Below the pieces are notes generated by a model, which did no database searches, was not told the DNA's origin, and worked only from the letters and a program-made list of their open reading frames with translations. Shown here piece by piece: positions 25,751-36,050 of a DNA stretch of 64,000 bases. Position 1 is the stretch's first letter; the number at the start of each line of letters is the position of its first letter. The position numbers and the translations under genes were made by a program. The DNA comes from Candidatus Babeliales bacterium (GTDB lineage: Bacteria > Babelota > Babeliae > Babelales > Vermiphilaceae), in NCBI GenBank assembly GCA_035944115.1, contig DASZBJ010000012.1, positions 62,001 to 126,000 on the forward strand, in the 5' to 3' direction.

Positions 25751-25870
25751 CTTTCGCTCCTTTTTGACAAGATAAATATATTATTCATTGAAGCATGGTA
25801 GCAAAATAATAATCTCGTTTTCAAACATTGAATTATTTTCTACTAACCGTTCATCATCAGCAATAAGCTC

Positions 25871-27946
25871 TTACAACCCCAAATCTCTAAAGAACGCATC
25901 CTGACTTGGCTCTCTCCCTAAAAAGTTGAAAAGCAACTCATTAGGATCCTTACTGCCGCCAGGTTGCAAAATTTCACGAATATATTTTTTACCAATTTCG
26001 CTGTTAAGTAATCCGTATTTTTTAATCTCTCCAAACAGATCATATGCAAATACATTAGCAAATAGATATCCATAATATTGCGGGCCATACCCATTAAGAT
26101 GCCCGAATGAGGCATACATATGATTCTGTTCCACATATTTGGTCATAAGCATTGATTCGTACAAAGTACGATAAATAGCTTGCACATCCTTATCTGCACC
26201 TGCTGTAAAATAATTGAGTGAAAGTTGTGATAAAAATGCCTGAGTTAAAACAGAAAGTCCTGAACCAAAATTCTTAAGTTGCTGGATTTTTTCGATCAAT
26301 GCATCCGGAAGGGATTCACCTGTTTTATAATGGCAAGAGACTTTACGTAAAATATCCGTATCCCACAACCATAACTCCAACATTTGTGATGGCATTTCTA
26401 CAAAATCAGTTTTAACATGCGTTCCTGAAGATCCAGCAAGTTCTGTTCGACCCAATATATAGTGAATTGCATGTCCAAATTCATGAAAAAACGTTTTCAC
26501 AAAATGACGATCCAATAATGACGGTTTATCAACGGTTGGTCGTGTAAAATTCGCAACTACCAATGCAACCGCTGGAGCATCTTCACCAGATTTATTTGTA
26601 ATCGCAGGAACTATTCCCATCTTACATGCGTGCGAATATTTATTAGGACGCGGGAATAAATCTAACAACAAATATCCCAATAACTTTGTGCGCGCGGGTG
26701 ATTCGTACATTTCAATGAGTTGCACTTCCTCATGCCACAATCCAGAAATAGGAGCTACCACAAACTCTATTCCCAAAAACTGTCGATAGACATCAAGCAA
26801 ACTTTCAATTGTTTGCTCCATCGGAAAATAATTTGCTATCTCCTGTTCATCCACAGCTAGGTATTCTTTTTTATACTGATTATTCACAAAACTACTATCC
26901 CAATGATACAACTTCCCATCGGCCGTTAACGTTACCGATTCTGGTAACACTGATAATAGCTGCGCAAATTCCTGCTTCGCCTTTTTAGTGGAACGAATAA
27001 TGAGCTCATCCAAAAATTGCTGCGCCCGTTCAGGAGTTTTAATCATCGCATCATCGAGCGTAAGATGGGCATAACTTGGAAATCCAAGTAACTGCGCAAA
27101 CGCATCCCGCTTTGCGATCATTTGCTTAAGCGTTTGTTCATTGGCTGGATAAGCTCGATTATTAAATGTAATATACAAGCGCTCTCTTGTTTGAGCAACT
27201 GCACAATTATCCATCACTTTCATATAGGTTGGATAATCAACACCAAGAATATAAAAACCATCTTCATCACGCTTAAGCGTTGCAATAAAATCATCGTCGA
27301 GCCCAACCAGCTGCTCACGTGTGGCCACAATAGTGCTACTATCACCCGCTATAGCAGCAGAAAACTGCTGTGATAACTCTACAAGTTCTTTTTTAAGCTG
27401 GACTATTTGCGCACGTTCATCTGCCGGTAAATCATGCCCCGCACGTTTGAAATCATCCAACGTTTCTTGCAAATAATAGTTCTGTTCTGGCGTTAATGCT
27501 GTTTCTTTTTGCATCGCATCATATGATTTTAATGCTAAATAGAGCGGCACATTATCACTAACCTGCACCACTCTAAATTCTTTCATCGCACGAACAGCTT
27601 TTTGCGCTGCTTCGCGCAATGCATCATCAGAAGCTACTAATGTTAATCCATAACTAGTCGTGAAAGTAAGCGCCAAATCAGATGCGCCGATAATATAATC
27701 AAATGCCGCTACCGTATTTTCAAAGGTACGCTCACTGTCTGGAATATTAATAATATCCTGAAGAGCTGCGCATGCTTCCCTTTGCACCCGCTCTACCCGC
27801 TCATTAAGCTCAGCCACTGTTTTGGGAAATAATATTGCAATGTCTTCGCGCGATTTAACCGAATGCATCATATCAGTTGTACCCTGTAATACCGCCATCT
27901 GCGCAACTGCTGCTGCGCATACTCCTAACATAGTTGTTTGTTTCAT
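25871..27946 (-). CDS. Exported M3-family zinc oligopeptidase, copy 1
   Basis: A 691-residue M3 (thimet oligopeptidase/dipeptidyl carboxypeptidase) metallopeptidase. The zinc motif HEFGH lies in TFFHEFGHAIHYILG, with the third ligand Glu in DFVEMPSQM. The late YGPQYYGYLFANVFAYDLF and LQPGGSKDPNELL match the family's substrate-binding end. A signal peptide (MKQTTMLGVCAAAVAQM) implies a periplasmic or outer location, unlike most cytosolic M3 enzymes. GGAAGAGAT precedes the ATG. It is the last of three tandem paralogues; its 3' end has been copied twice into the toxin region. Confidence 0.93.
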   Translation of the reverse strand: MKQTTMLGVCAAAVAQMAVLQGTTDMMHSVKSREDIAILFPKTVAELNERVERVQREACAALQDIINIPDSERTFENTVAAFDYIIGASDLALTFTTSYGLTLVASDDALREAAQKAVRAMKEFRVVQVSDNVPLYLALKSYDAMQKETALTPEQNYYLQETLDDFKRAGHDLPADERAQIVQLKKELVELSQQFSAAIAGDSSTIVATREQLVGLDDDFIATLKRDEDGFYILGVDYPTYMKVMDNCAVAQTRERLYITFNNRAYPANEQTLKQMIAKRDAFAQLLGFPSYAHLTLDDAMIKTPERAQQFLDELIIRSTKKAKQEFAQLLSVLPESVTLTADGKLYHWDSSFVNNQYKKEYLAVDEQEIANYFPMEQTIESLLDVYRQFLGIEFVVAPISGLWHEEVQLIEMYESPARTKLLGYLLLDLFPRPNKYSHACKMGIVPAITNKSGEDAPAVALVVANFTRPTVDKPSLLDRHFVKTFFHEFGHAIHYILGRTELAGSSGTHVKTDFVEMPSQMLELWLWDTDILRKVSCHYKTGESLPDALIEKIQQLKNFGSGLSVLTQAFLSQLSLNYFTAGADKDVQAIYRTLYESMLMTKYVEQNHMYASFGHLNGYGPQYYGYLFANVFAYDLFGEIKKYGLLNSEIGKKYIREILQPGGSKDPNELLFNFLGREPSQDAFFRDLGL

Positions 27947-27967
27947 ATCTCTTCCTTCCTTCTGTTT

Positions 27968-30046
27968 TTAAATTCCTAAATTTCTGAAAAACGCATCCGA
28001 ATTTGGCTCTCTTCCTAAAAAGTTGAAAAGTAACTCATTCGGATCTTTACTCCCACCCGGTTGCAAAATTTCTTTAATGTATTTTTTGCCAATTTTGCTA
28101 TTGAGCAACCCACCTTTCTTGATTTGTTCAAACAGATCATACGCAAATACACCCGCCAAAAGATATCCATAATATTGCGGTCCATATTCTGTTAAATGAC
28201 TGAACGATGCATAATGGTGATCTTGTTCCACATCCATGAACATAGGAAGGATCCGTCCATTAAGCGTATGAGATATCTCTTGCACATCTTTATCAGCACC
28301 TGCGGCAAAATAATCAAGGGAAAGTTGTGAGCCAAGCGTCTGGAATAACACGAAAAAACCTGAATTAAAATTCTTCAGCTGCTGAATTTTTTCAATCGAC
28401 TCATATGGCAATGGTTCACCTGTTTTATAATGACAAGAAACTTTACGTAAGATTTCTGCATCCCATAGCCATTCTTCTAGCATTTTTGATGGCATCTCCA
28501 CAAAATCTAACTTAACATGCGTACCTGCGCACACCGCTAGTTCTGTTCTGCCTAATAGATCGTGAATTGCATGACCAAATTCATGGAAAAACGTACTGAC
28601 AAACCACCGACTCAGCAAAGATGGCTTATCTGCAGTTGGCCGGGTAAAATTGGCAACCACCACCGCAATTGCTGGCGTATCTTGCCCAGATTTGCTGATA
28701 ACCGCAGGTATGAGAGTTTCCATACAAGCATGAGAATATTTATTTGGACGCGGAAACAAATCTAACAATAAATATCCTAATAACTTTTTACGCTCTGGCG
28801 ATTCATACATCTCAACCAAACGCACCTCTTCATGCCACAGTCCAGAAATTGACGCAGAAACAAACTCGAGTCCCAAAAACTGTCGATAGACATCCAACAA
28901 CCCTTCAATGGTCTGTTCCATCGGAAAATAGTCCGCTATCTCCTGCTCATCAACAGCCAAGTGTGTTTTTTTATACTGATTTAGTACAAATCCACTATCC
29001 CACGGCTGCATCTTGCCATCTGTAGTAAGCGTTACAGATTCAGGTAAATCTGATACCCGTGCTGCAAATTCCTGTTCCGCTTTTTTAGTTGCACGAATCA
29101 TCAGTTCATCTAAAAATTGCTGCGCTCGTTCAGGGGTTTTAATCATTGCATTATCAAGAATAAGATGTGCATAACTTGCAAATCCAAGCAATTTTGCCAA
29201 TTGATCTCGTTTGGCAATCATCTGCTGTAATGTCTGCTCATTTTCTGGATAGGCACGATTATTAAAAGCTGTATACAGCTGTTTTCTTGTGTCAGCAATT
29301 GTACAATTCTGCATCACATTACCGTATGTTGGATAATCAACACCAATAATACACCGCCCCACATCATCCCGCTTTACATTCGCTATAAAATCATCGCTCA
29401 GCCCTGCAAGCTGCTCTTGCGTTACGTAAATCCTGCTTGCATCACTCGCTATTGCAGAAGAAAACCGCTGACATAGCTCCACCAGCTCTTTTTTGAGTTG
29501 GACAATTTGCGCACGTTCTTCTGCTGATAGATCATGTCCTGCTCGTTTAAAATCAGCTAAACATTCTTTTAAGTAATAATCTTGCTCCGCTGTTGTTTCT
29601 CCCCGATTGTTACTTGCATCGTAGGTTTGCAATGCGCGACACAAATCCACGTTATCACTAATCTGCACGACTTTAAATTCCTCTAATGCACGCGCAGCTG
29701 CTTTTGCAGCCTCACGTAATTCATCATCAGCAGCAACTAACATTAAAACTTTTGCTATCCAAAGATGTATTGCAAAATCAGATGCGCCAATAATGTAATC
29801 AAACGCCGCTACGGTATTTTCAAAAGTGCGCTGCTCGTCTGGGATTTGAATAATTACATCCAGCGCTTGTTGCGCCTGCTGTTGTACATCCATTATGCGC
29901 TCGTTAAATTCTTGCGCCGTTTGGGGAAACAGCGCTGCAATATCTTCACGCGATTTCACGCGGTGCATCATATCGGTTGCCCCTTGCAACACTGTCATCT
30001 GCGCAACTGCCGCTACGCAAAAGCCTAATAGTGTTATGTGCTTCAT
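27968..30046 (-). CDS. Exported M3-family zinc oligopeptidase, copy 2
   Basis: A 692-residue paralogue of the flanking genes, with signal peptide (MKHITLLGFCVAAVAQM), HEFGH in FFHEFGHAIHDLLG and Glu in DFVEMPSKM. ATG at 30046 is used because AAAGGAG lies nine bases upstream; the in-frame TTG at 30055 sits too close. It lies 21 bases before copy 1 and 17 after copy 3, so the three are likely one transcript. All active-site residues look intact. Confidence 0.93.
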   Translation of the reverse strand: MKHITLLGFCVAAVAQMTVLQGATDMMHRVKSREDIAALFPQTAQEFNERIMDVQQQAQQALDVIIQIPDEQRTFENTVAAFDYIIGASDFAIHLWIAKVLMLVAADDELREAAKAAARALEEFKVVQISDNVDLCRALQTYDASNNRGETTAEQDYYLKECLADFKRAGHDLSAEERAQIVQLKKELVELCQRFSSAIASDASRIYVTQEQLAGLSDDFIANVKRDDVGRCIIGVDYPTYGNVMQNCTIADTRKQLYTAFNNRAYPENEQTLQQMIAKRDQLAKLLGFASYAHLILDNAMIKTPERAQQFLDELMIRATKKAEQEFAARVSDLPESVTLTTDGKMQPWDSGFVLNQYKKTHLAVDEQEIADYFPMEQTIEGLLDVYRQFLGLEFVSASISGLWHEEVRLVEMYESPERKKLLGYLLLDLFPRPNKYSHACMETLIPAVISKSGQDTPAIAVVVANFTRPTADKPSLLSRWFVSTFFHEFGHAIHDLLGRTELAVCAGTHVKLDFVEMPSKMLEEWLWDAEILRKVSCHYKTGEPLPYESIEKIQQLKNFNSGFFVLFQTLGSQLSLDYFAAGADKDVQEISHTLNGRILPMFMDVEQDHHYASFSHLTEYGPQYYGYLLAGVFAYDLFEQIKKGGLLNSKIGKKYIKEILQPGGSKDPNELLFNFLGREPNSDAFFRNLGI

Positions 30047-30063
30047 AATTGGCAACTCCTTTA

Positions 30064-32142
30064 TTAAATACCTAAATCTTTAAAAAATGCATCTTGACTT
30101 GGTTGGCGACCCAAAAAGTTATACAACAACTCGTTCGGATCTTTGCTGCCACCTGGTTGTAAGATCTCGCGAATATATTTTTTTCCAATCACTGAATTTA
30201 ATAAACCTTGTTTTTTAATCTGTTCAAATAAATCAAGCGCATACACTTTTGACCACATATAACCATAATACTGTGGACCATAATCAGTTAAATGACCAAA
30301 CGATGAAAACATATTGTTGTTATCAACATATACAAACATAGGAAGCATTGATGCATACAGCGTACGGAATATTCCTTTTACATCCTTATTGGCACCCGCT
30401 TTGTAATAATCAAGAGATAACTGCGCATAAAATGCTTGCCGTAACGCATGCACGCCCGTATCAAAATGCTTTAAATTTTGAATTTTAGAGATGAGTTCAT
30501 CAGAAAGTGGTTTACCTGTTTGATAATGAGAGGATATTTTACGTAAAATTCCCGCATCCCATAACCATTCTTCCAGCATTTGTGACGGCATCTCTACAAA
30601 ATCCATCTTAACACTTGTACCAACCTGACGTGCAAACATCGTCCTACCAAGCAATTCATGCAACGCATGACCAAACTCATGAAAGAATGTTGCCACAGAA
30701 TTTCGGTCAAGTAATGCTGGTTTACTTGCTGTTGCACGGGTAAAATTAGCTACAACAAGCGCAAGTCCTGGTCCACCACCAATCACACTTGGTACAATCC
30801 CCATTTCACAAGCATGAGAGAATTTATTCGGACGGGGGAACAGATCGAGCAACAAATATCCCAGCAACTGCTTTCTATCCGCTGCTTCATATACTTCAAT
30901 GAGTTGCACCTCAGAACTCCACAACCCAGAAATAGGAGCAGTAACAAACTCTAAGCCCAAAAATTGTCGATAGACATCCAAAAGTCCTGCAACCGTTTTT
31001 TCCATCGGAAAATAGTTTGCGATCTCCTGTTCATCCACAGCTAAGTTATTTTTTTTATACTGGTTACTCACAAAACCATAATCCCATGGATTAATTTTAC
31101 CATCAGCCGTTAATGCTACCGATGATGGTACATTACTCACAAGAGCTGCTGATTCTTGTAGCGCTTTTTTAGTTGCACGCACGATTAATTGATTTAAAAA
31201 TTGTTGCGCCGCTTCCGGATTTTTGACCATAGAATTATCAAGCAGTAAGTGCGCATAACTTACAAATCCAATTACTCGTGCAAGCTCATCACGTTTTGCA
31301 ATAATTATTTTAAGCAATTGTTCATTCGCAGGATATGCACGATTATTATACTGCTCATATAACCGTTTTCTTGTATCAGTCACCGTGCAGTTTTCCATTA
31401 CTTTTGTATAGGTTGGACCGTCAACACCAACCACGTATAACCCTGCATCATTACGTCTTAATGCCGCTATAAAATCTGCATCCAGTCCTGCAAGCTGTTC
31501 TTGCGTTGCGGCAATAGTACTTGCATCCGTTGCAATGTTCACCGCAAACTGCTGCGTTAATTGCGCTAACTCTTTTTTAAGCTGAATAACTTTTGCACGA
31601 TCAGGCCCATCAAGATCAAGTCCTGCCCGCTTATAATCTGCTAACGTTTCTTGTAAAAAATAGCGCTCACCAGCATTCAATAATGAAACATTTTTATTTA
31701 TATCATACGTTTTTAACACATTATACAGCTGCGCATTATCAGATATATACACCACGATAAATTCTTTAAGATCAATGTCCGCCTTTTCCGCCGCTTGACG
31801 CAATGCATCATCTGGACACACCAATGTTAACGTATGTATAACATTGGTGGTAATCATTAAATCAGAAAACGCCGAAGCACGATCAAATGCTAATGCGGTA
31901 TTTGCAAAAGTACGCTCTGTATCAGGAACCGCAATAATTGCATCAATATCCTTTGCTGCACTTTTTTTTGCATGCTCTACTAATTGATTAAGTTCTATTA
32001 CTGTTTTAGGAAAAAGCGCTGCAATATCTGCACGCGACTGAATTACATTGTTCATATCACCCCGATCAGAAATTTCACCATATAATAAAACACCGCCTAT
32101 CATCATAACCCCAAATGCCCCCACTACATATATCATCTTCAT
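30064..32142 (-). CDS. Exported M3-family zinc oligopeptidase, copy 3
   Basis: A 692-residue paralogue and first gene of the trio. The N-terminus (MKMIYVVGAFGVMMIGGVLLYG) is more like a membrane anchor than a cleaved signal. HEFGH is present in FFHEFGHALHELLG and Glu in DFVEMPSQM. ATG at 32142 follows AAAGGAG by 11 bases; the longer frame from 32184 adds residues unlike its paralogues. It diverges from the second toxin gene across about 250 bases. Confidence 0.92.
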   Translation of the reverse strand: MKMIYVVGAFGVMMIGGVLLYGEISDRGDMNNVIQSRADIAALFPKTVIELNQLVEHAKKSAAKDIDAIIAVPDTERTFANTALAFDRASAFSDLMITTNVIHTLTLVCPDDALRQAAEKADIDLKEFIVVYISDNAQLYNVLKTYDINKNVSLLNAGERYFLQETLADYKRAGLDLDGPDRAKVIQLKKELAQLTQQFAVNIATDASTIAATQEQLAGLDADFIAALRRNDAGLYVVGVDGPTYTKVMENCTVTDTRKRLYEQYNNRAYPANEQLLKIIIAKRDELARVIGFVSYAHLLLDNSMVKNPEAAQQFLNQLIVRATKKALQESAALVSNVPSSVALTADGKINPWDYGFVSNQYKKNNLAVDEQEIANYFPMEKTVAGLLDVYRQFLGLEFVTAPISGLWSSEVQLIEVYEAADRKQLLGYLLLDLFPRPNKFSHACEMGIVPSVIGGGPGLALVVANFTRATASKPALLDRNSVATFFHEFGHALHELLGRTMFARQVGTSVKMDFVEMPSQMLEEWLWDAGILRKISSHYQTGKPLSDELISKIQNLKHFDTGVHALRQAFYAQLSLDYYKAGANKDVKGIFRTLYASMLPMFVYVDNNNMFSSFGHLTDYGPQYYGYMWSKVYALDLFEQIKKQGLLNSVIGKKYIREILQPGGSKDPNELLYNFLGRQPSQDAFFKDLGI

Positions 32143-32393
32143 ATCGTCACTATCTCCTTTATGTATAAAACATGAACTTCCCAATCAGAGCAGCAGTATA
32201 TCAACAAAGCAGTCTCAAGGGAAAAGGTCGGAATTTATTGCATCACCTATATTGATTTTTCATCTCACTTAAAGTTAAAAAATCTCAACGCAATCAATAC
32301 ACTTTTTCATTCTAATGCCAACAGATTGCATTTCCAATTTCCTTCATGCTTTACTGCAAAAAAATAGATATAACGGTAGCAATAAAGCGGATC

Positions 32394-34643
32394 ATGATAC
32401 ATAAAAAGATACTCATTATTTTTTGGTTTTTAGCAGGCATAACATCTTTTGCACACTTAAAAGCCACCGATCGATCAGATTGGGAAAATTATAAACTTTG
32501 TTGTGAAGGTAACATTCCCCCTGAATATACAGCACATCAGCAAGAGATCATTCATGCAATTGAATATGAAATAAATATTGAGATTGAGTATGAAGTTCAT
32601 TCTTTTGAATTTCCCCAAAATTGTGATTATCCACCACATACTAATGAACATACTCCTGCATATCCATCATCATATTCAGACAACAATAGTCAGTCCAGTT
32701 TTTCACTATGCATAGGATCACTACCACCAAATATTCCTTATCATCAACCAGTCAGAGATCGATTGTCCAGGCTCTCGGCGAGTTTTAAAGATCCTGAACT
32801 TACTAACGTGATGTATTACCACAAAGGATGCGCATCATGGGATCAACACAAATATTGGGATGCTGCATTCAAATTATTTGGCGACTGGTGCCCAAAAAAC
32901 TTACAACTAAAGGCACCCGTTGAATACCAATATGTATACACAATGGGGTCCCATAAAGCGTACATTCACAATGAGCACCGCTATAAAATTATGCAACAAT
33001 GGGGCTTATATGATCATGCAGGTTTTTGGGATTTTTTAAAAAGTAACTTTGATTACAACGATTGGATCCTAAATCTGGATAACAAGTTAAAACAGAACCC
33101 AGATTTGCGTGAAAAACTATCTCAAGATGCAAGAGACAAAATAGGCTCTCAAGCAACAAAAATAGGACTAGCGCAAGCAAAGGTAATGCAAACACAACGG
33201 CATGAAAAAATGCAGATGAATTTTGTTGAGCAACTCCCTGATTATGATGATGGCATTGTGTATGATCAAGAACTTCAAGAATTTTGCGATGCTTACGAAT
33301 ATGGCATTAGCAACCATTTTGAACGGCGACAAAAAGCATACGAAGATGTGCAACAAAATGGGGCTATATATGCCACACGCGCTTATCAAGTTTCAAAAGA
33401 GGCACGCAAGCTGGTTAGAACACATATAAAGCCGTGGACTCTTGAGGGTCACTATGTTAGCTGTTATGGCAACCAACTTCAACAAGCCGCCCATCAAGAT
33501 TGCCTCTATCTTTTAGACAAAGCTGTAGAAGCTCATCAAGACTCATTCATGAAAAAAAATGAGGAAGCGCTCGTACAAACCATTGATGCTGCACGTGAAT
33601 ACAATCATGTTGGTCATACAAAAAAAGCATTTCATATCATCGATTTTTGTTATTCATTATTGGACTATAGCAATGCCATTGTTGAAGGCATAGAACAGGG
33701 AATTACTGGAGCAATAGTTGATAGCGTCATGCATCCCGTACAGACCAGCTTATACTTAGTAGCTGGCAAATATGTACTAGGATATCAACTCTGTAAACTA
33801 GCTTGTAACGTTCTTGATATTGCATACACCGATTTTTACGATCCTGTAAAAGGAAAAGAAAAATGGGACACCTTTATTGAACCCATTGACAACCTTATAA
33901 ATGCATTTATTTCATCAGAAATTTCTTCACGCGATAAAGTAAAAACAACTTCACAACTCATGACGCAATGGCGAGCGCATGGTCAACTGACAAAAGGGCT
34001 CGGTGGCTTATTTGCCAAGGCAAAAACCAGTGTACTTGCTTGGATGAAAAAAAATCCTCTTGCCCCTCCTGAAGGTTTTTTAGCGACACCAGAAGGAGTT
34101 CTTTTTAATGCATCTCATGATGTTGGTAAGAGTGGGGGAAAGCCGCAAAGAGTATTGGCGAATGCTCGTAAAAAGGCTGCTAAAGGAAAACAGGAAAAGA
34201 AATGCACTCCAGTTCAAACATATGAACAAGCTCGTAATGAAGTGCTTGAAATACTGAAAGATATTGATTGGAGTAAATCAAAACCACATGTTGGTAAAGT
34301 AGGTGGTAATTCTAAAAACATTACAAAAAATTTAAAAGGACAAATTACTGGTCGATCTTTCCATGATGATAAGGTTACTGTGCGTGTGGATTGGGATCCA
34401 GATAAAGGTGCACATATTAATATTACGGATTGGAGACTTGGTAGAGGAGCGAATGGTCAATCAATTGTAATTCAATTTGAAGGAGGTGAACAAGATGTGT
34501 TAAATTTATGTAAAAGTTTTAATACAAAAGCATCTCTTGAAGCTGCCCTTACTATCTTTAAACAAAGCGCACAAAAGAATCATAGTGAAGATATAATGCA
34601 TCTACAAGCATTAGCTCTCAAAAAATATAGAACAACTATTTAA
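32394..34643 (+). CDS. Second polymorphic toxin with a different C-terminal domain
   Basis: About 749 residues with a signal peptide (MIHKKILIIFWFLAGITSF) and a long mostly helical trunk without recognisable Hint. A middle stretch (IVEGIEQGITG, then MHPVQTS, later SSRDKVK) resembles the trunk of the toxin at 18606 (VAEGVGNG, VHPLDTI, TRDKVK). The C-terminal ~140 residues (ARNEVLEILKDID, VRVDWDPDKGAHINI, GRGANGQSIVIQFEGGE) belong to a tip I have seen at the ends of RHS/CDI-type toxins; its activity is not known to me. The start is chosen to give the signal peptide; the ribosome site is weak. Confidence 0.72.
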   Translation: MIHKKILIIFWFLAGITSFAHLKATDRSDWENYKLCCEGNIPPEYTAHQQEIIHAIEYEINIEIEYEVHSFEFPQNCDYPPHTNEHTPAYPSSYSDNNSQSSFSLCIGSLPPNIPYHQPVRDRLSRLSASFKDPELTNVMYYHKGCASWDQHKYWDAAFKLFGDWCPKNLQLKAPVEYQYVYTMGSHKAYIHNEHRYKIMQQWGLYDHAGFWDFLKSNFDYNDWILNLDNKLKQNPDLREKLSQDARDKIGSQATKIGLAQAKVMQTQRHEKMQMNFVEQLPDYDDGIVYDQELQEFCDAYEYGISNHFERRQKAYEDVQQNGAIYATRAYQVSKEARKLVRTHIKPWTLEGHYVSCYGNQLQQAAHQDCLYLLDKAVEAHQDSFMKKNEEALVQTIDAAREYNHVGHTKKAFHIIDFCYSLLDYSNAIVEGIEQGITGAIVDSVMHPVQTSLYLVAGKYVLGYQLCKLACNVLDIAYTDFYDPVKGKEKWDTFIEPIDNLINAFISSEISSRDKVKTTSQLMTQWRAHGQLTKGLGGLFAKAKTSVLAWMKKNPLAPPEGFLATPEGVLFNASHDVGKSGGKPQRVLANARKKAAKGKQEKKCTPVQTYEQARNEVLEILKDIDWSKSKPHVGKVGGNSKNITKNLKGQITGRSFHDDKVTVRVDWDPDKGAHINITDWRLGRGANGQSIVIQFEGGEQDVLNLCKSFNTKASLEAALTIFKQSAQKNHSEDIMHLQALALKKYRTTI

Positions 34644-34657
34644 CAAGGCATTTACTA

Positions 34658-35563
34658 ATGGATCCTAGAATAAATTATAGTGAGTTTTTTCGAGATTTCG
34701 TAGAAATATCCAATGCTTCAATTATGTCAATTGAATATGGACAACATCTAGATAACCTTTTTGAACAAATGTGTCCAAAAACTAGCTGGGGTAGGGTTAA
34801 TTGGTCACGGTTTTATAAAAAAACTGAACCTTCTTTTGATTATAGTACACTCATTCCTAATTTGCTTTTATTATTTGGTCATGAGTTTGATAGGAATGTT
34901 TATGTCTCTTGGAGTACATATGCTCCTGTTATAAAAACTACTCTTGATAACATTATAAAATATGAAGATTACTTTGATGCTGCTGTTCCTTTTGAAAAAT
35001 TTATATTTAATCCTACCGCTAATTATGTTATTGAAATAAAAAGTTCAATGGAAGTTACCGCCGGAATACCTCCTATATCTCATAAATTTTTCCAAGCAGA
35101 AACATACATTGATCCTAAAATTTTGGATCATAACTCTTTATTTAAAAAGTGCATTGATACCCTCAATGTCACATTGTTACCGCCTGAAGAAGAAAAACAA
35201 CTTGATGTCTGGTTTAAAAATAATATACCAATAACGCGATGGGGACGCATCGATTGGGAATTTTTTAAAGATAATGATGTTATAGGAGCTTCACCAAAAA
35301 GCATTCGGTCCAAAGTAAGTAAATTATTCGATTTAAGAGGGCCTCTTACCAATACAACAGCATATATTGAATGGAGCACAATTGGCATTCCGATAATAAA
35401 AACAAATCTTGAAACAATTGCACGTCACTTTGATGTAATAGCTTCAGTGTCTTTTGAAAAATTTATATTTAATCCTGATATTGGATATGTTGCAGAAATT
35501 TGTGACACAGAAGATACTATTATCGCACGCATACCTAAAAAAGAGTGTTTGTATGGACTATAG
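34658..35563 (+). CDS. Putative immunity protein, two tandem domains, for the second toxin
   Basis: A 301-residue cytoplasmic protein with two similar halves. Each contains SWGRVNW or RWGRIDW, a V/IYVSW or AYIEW strand, P-x-IKTxL, FE-KFIFNP, then GYVAE or NYVIE. The strand pattern W-P-IK...FIFNP...GYV-E resembles CDI-type immunity proteins found after toxins with this kind of tip. It starts 14 bases after the toxin stop and overlaps the next gene by 11 bases. No signal peptide. Confidence 0.7.
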   Translation: MDPRINYSEFFRDFVEISNASIMSIEYGQHLDNLFEQMCPKTSWGRVNWSRFYKKTEPSFDYSTLIPNLLLLFGHEFDRNVYVSWSTYAPVIKTTLDNIIKYEDYFDAAVPFEKFIFNPTANYVIEIKSSMEVTAGIPPISHKFFQAETYIDPKILDHNSLFKKCIDTLNVTLLPPEEEKQLDVWFKNNIPITRWGRIDWEFFKDNDVIGASPKSIRSKVSKLFDLRGPLTNTTAYIEWSTIGIPIIKTNLETIARHFDVIASVSFEKFIFNPDIGYVAEICDTEDTIIARIPKKECLYGL

Positions 35564-35810
35564 AAAAACTTATGATGTGTTACTAAATGACTATATCAAA
35601 CTTTCACATGCTACAATTATATCATTTAAAGATGAAATATCAGATTTTGCACAAGAAGCGATTTATACTATCGATTTTAATGACCCTGATTCTGCAATAA
35701 AACCAAAAGATTCAAGCATTAATTTGGATGTTACTCCTTATGTGATAATAAAAGTCTTTAAAGCACTCAAGAACAATGACTTTCCTGAGTACCTTGATTA
35801 TTGCGCATGA
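35553..35810 (+). CDS. Short immunity-like protein
   Basis: 85 residues beginning MDYRKTYDVLLNDYIKLSHATIISFKDE, which parallels the start of the preceding gene (MDPRINYSEFFRDFVEISNASIMS). It lacks the later W-P-IK and FIFNP part, so it is a partial or shortened paralogue. ATG 35553 overlaps the upstream stop by 11 bases with AAAAGAG before it; a longer frame from 35454 would run through the upstream gene and is rejected. Confidence 0.6.
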   Translation: MDYRKTYDVLLNDYIKLSHATIISFKDEISDFAQEAIYTIDFNDPDSAIKPKDSSINLDVTPYVIIKVFKALKNNDFPEYLDYCA

Positions 35811-35877
35811 AGGTTTACAAATTTTAACAAGAGCATTACATGTTGTGCCGTCTTGTAACGCAGTGCAAGATATAGCC

Positions 35878-35930
35878 CACCGTCATCGCGAACAAAACAT
35901 AAGCGTAATACGGCAATCCACACTATAAAA
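35878..35930 (+). repeat. Possible decayed repeat related to the 42.5-kb element
   Basis: ACCGTCATCGCGAAC, AAGCGTA and GGCAATCCA occur in the same order and spacing as ACCGTCATTGTGAGC, AAGCGTA and GCAATCCAG at 42489-42520. The match is interrupted, so this may be chance or a degraded copy. Confidence 0.4.
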
Positions 35931-36050
35931 TAGGTAATATATTTATGGAGTCCAGCGCTGATTTTTTTGATTCAAGGCATGACAAAGTTAAAAAAACGCC
36001 GTAGAATACTAGTTAAATAATATTCCTTATCCAATACATATGGAAACTCA

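Noticed and set aside
35454-35552. Upstream extension of the short immunity-like gene
   Set aside because: It overlaps the preceding immunity gene in another frame; homology to the neighbour's start begins at 35553.
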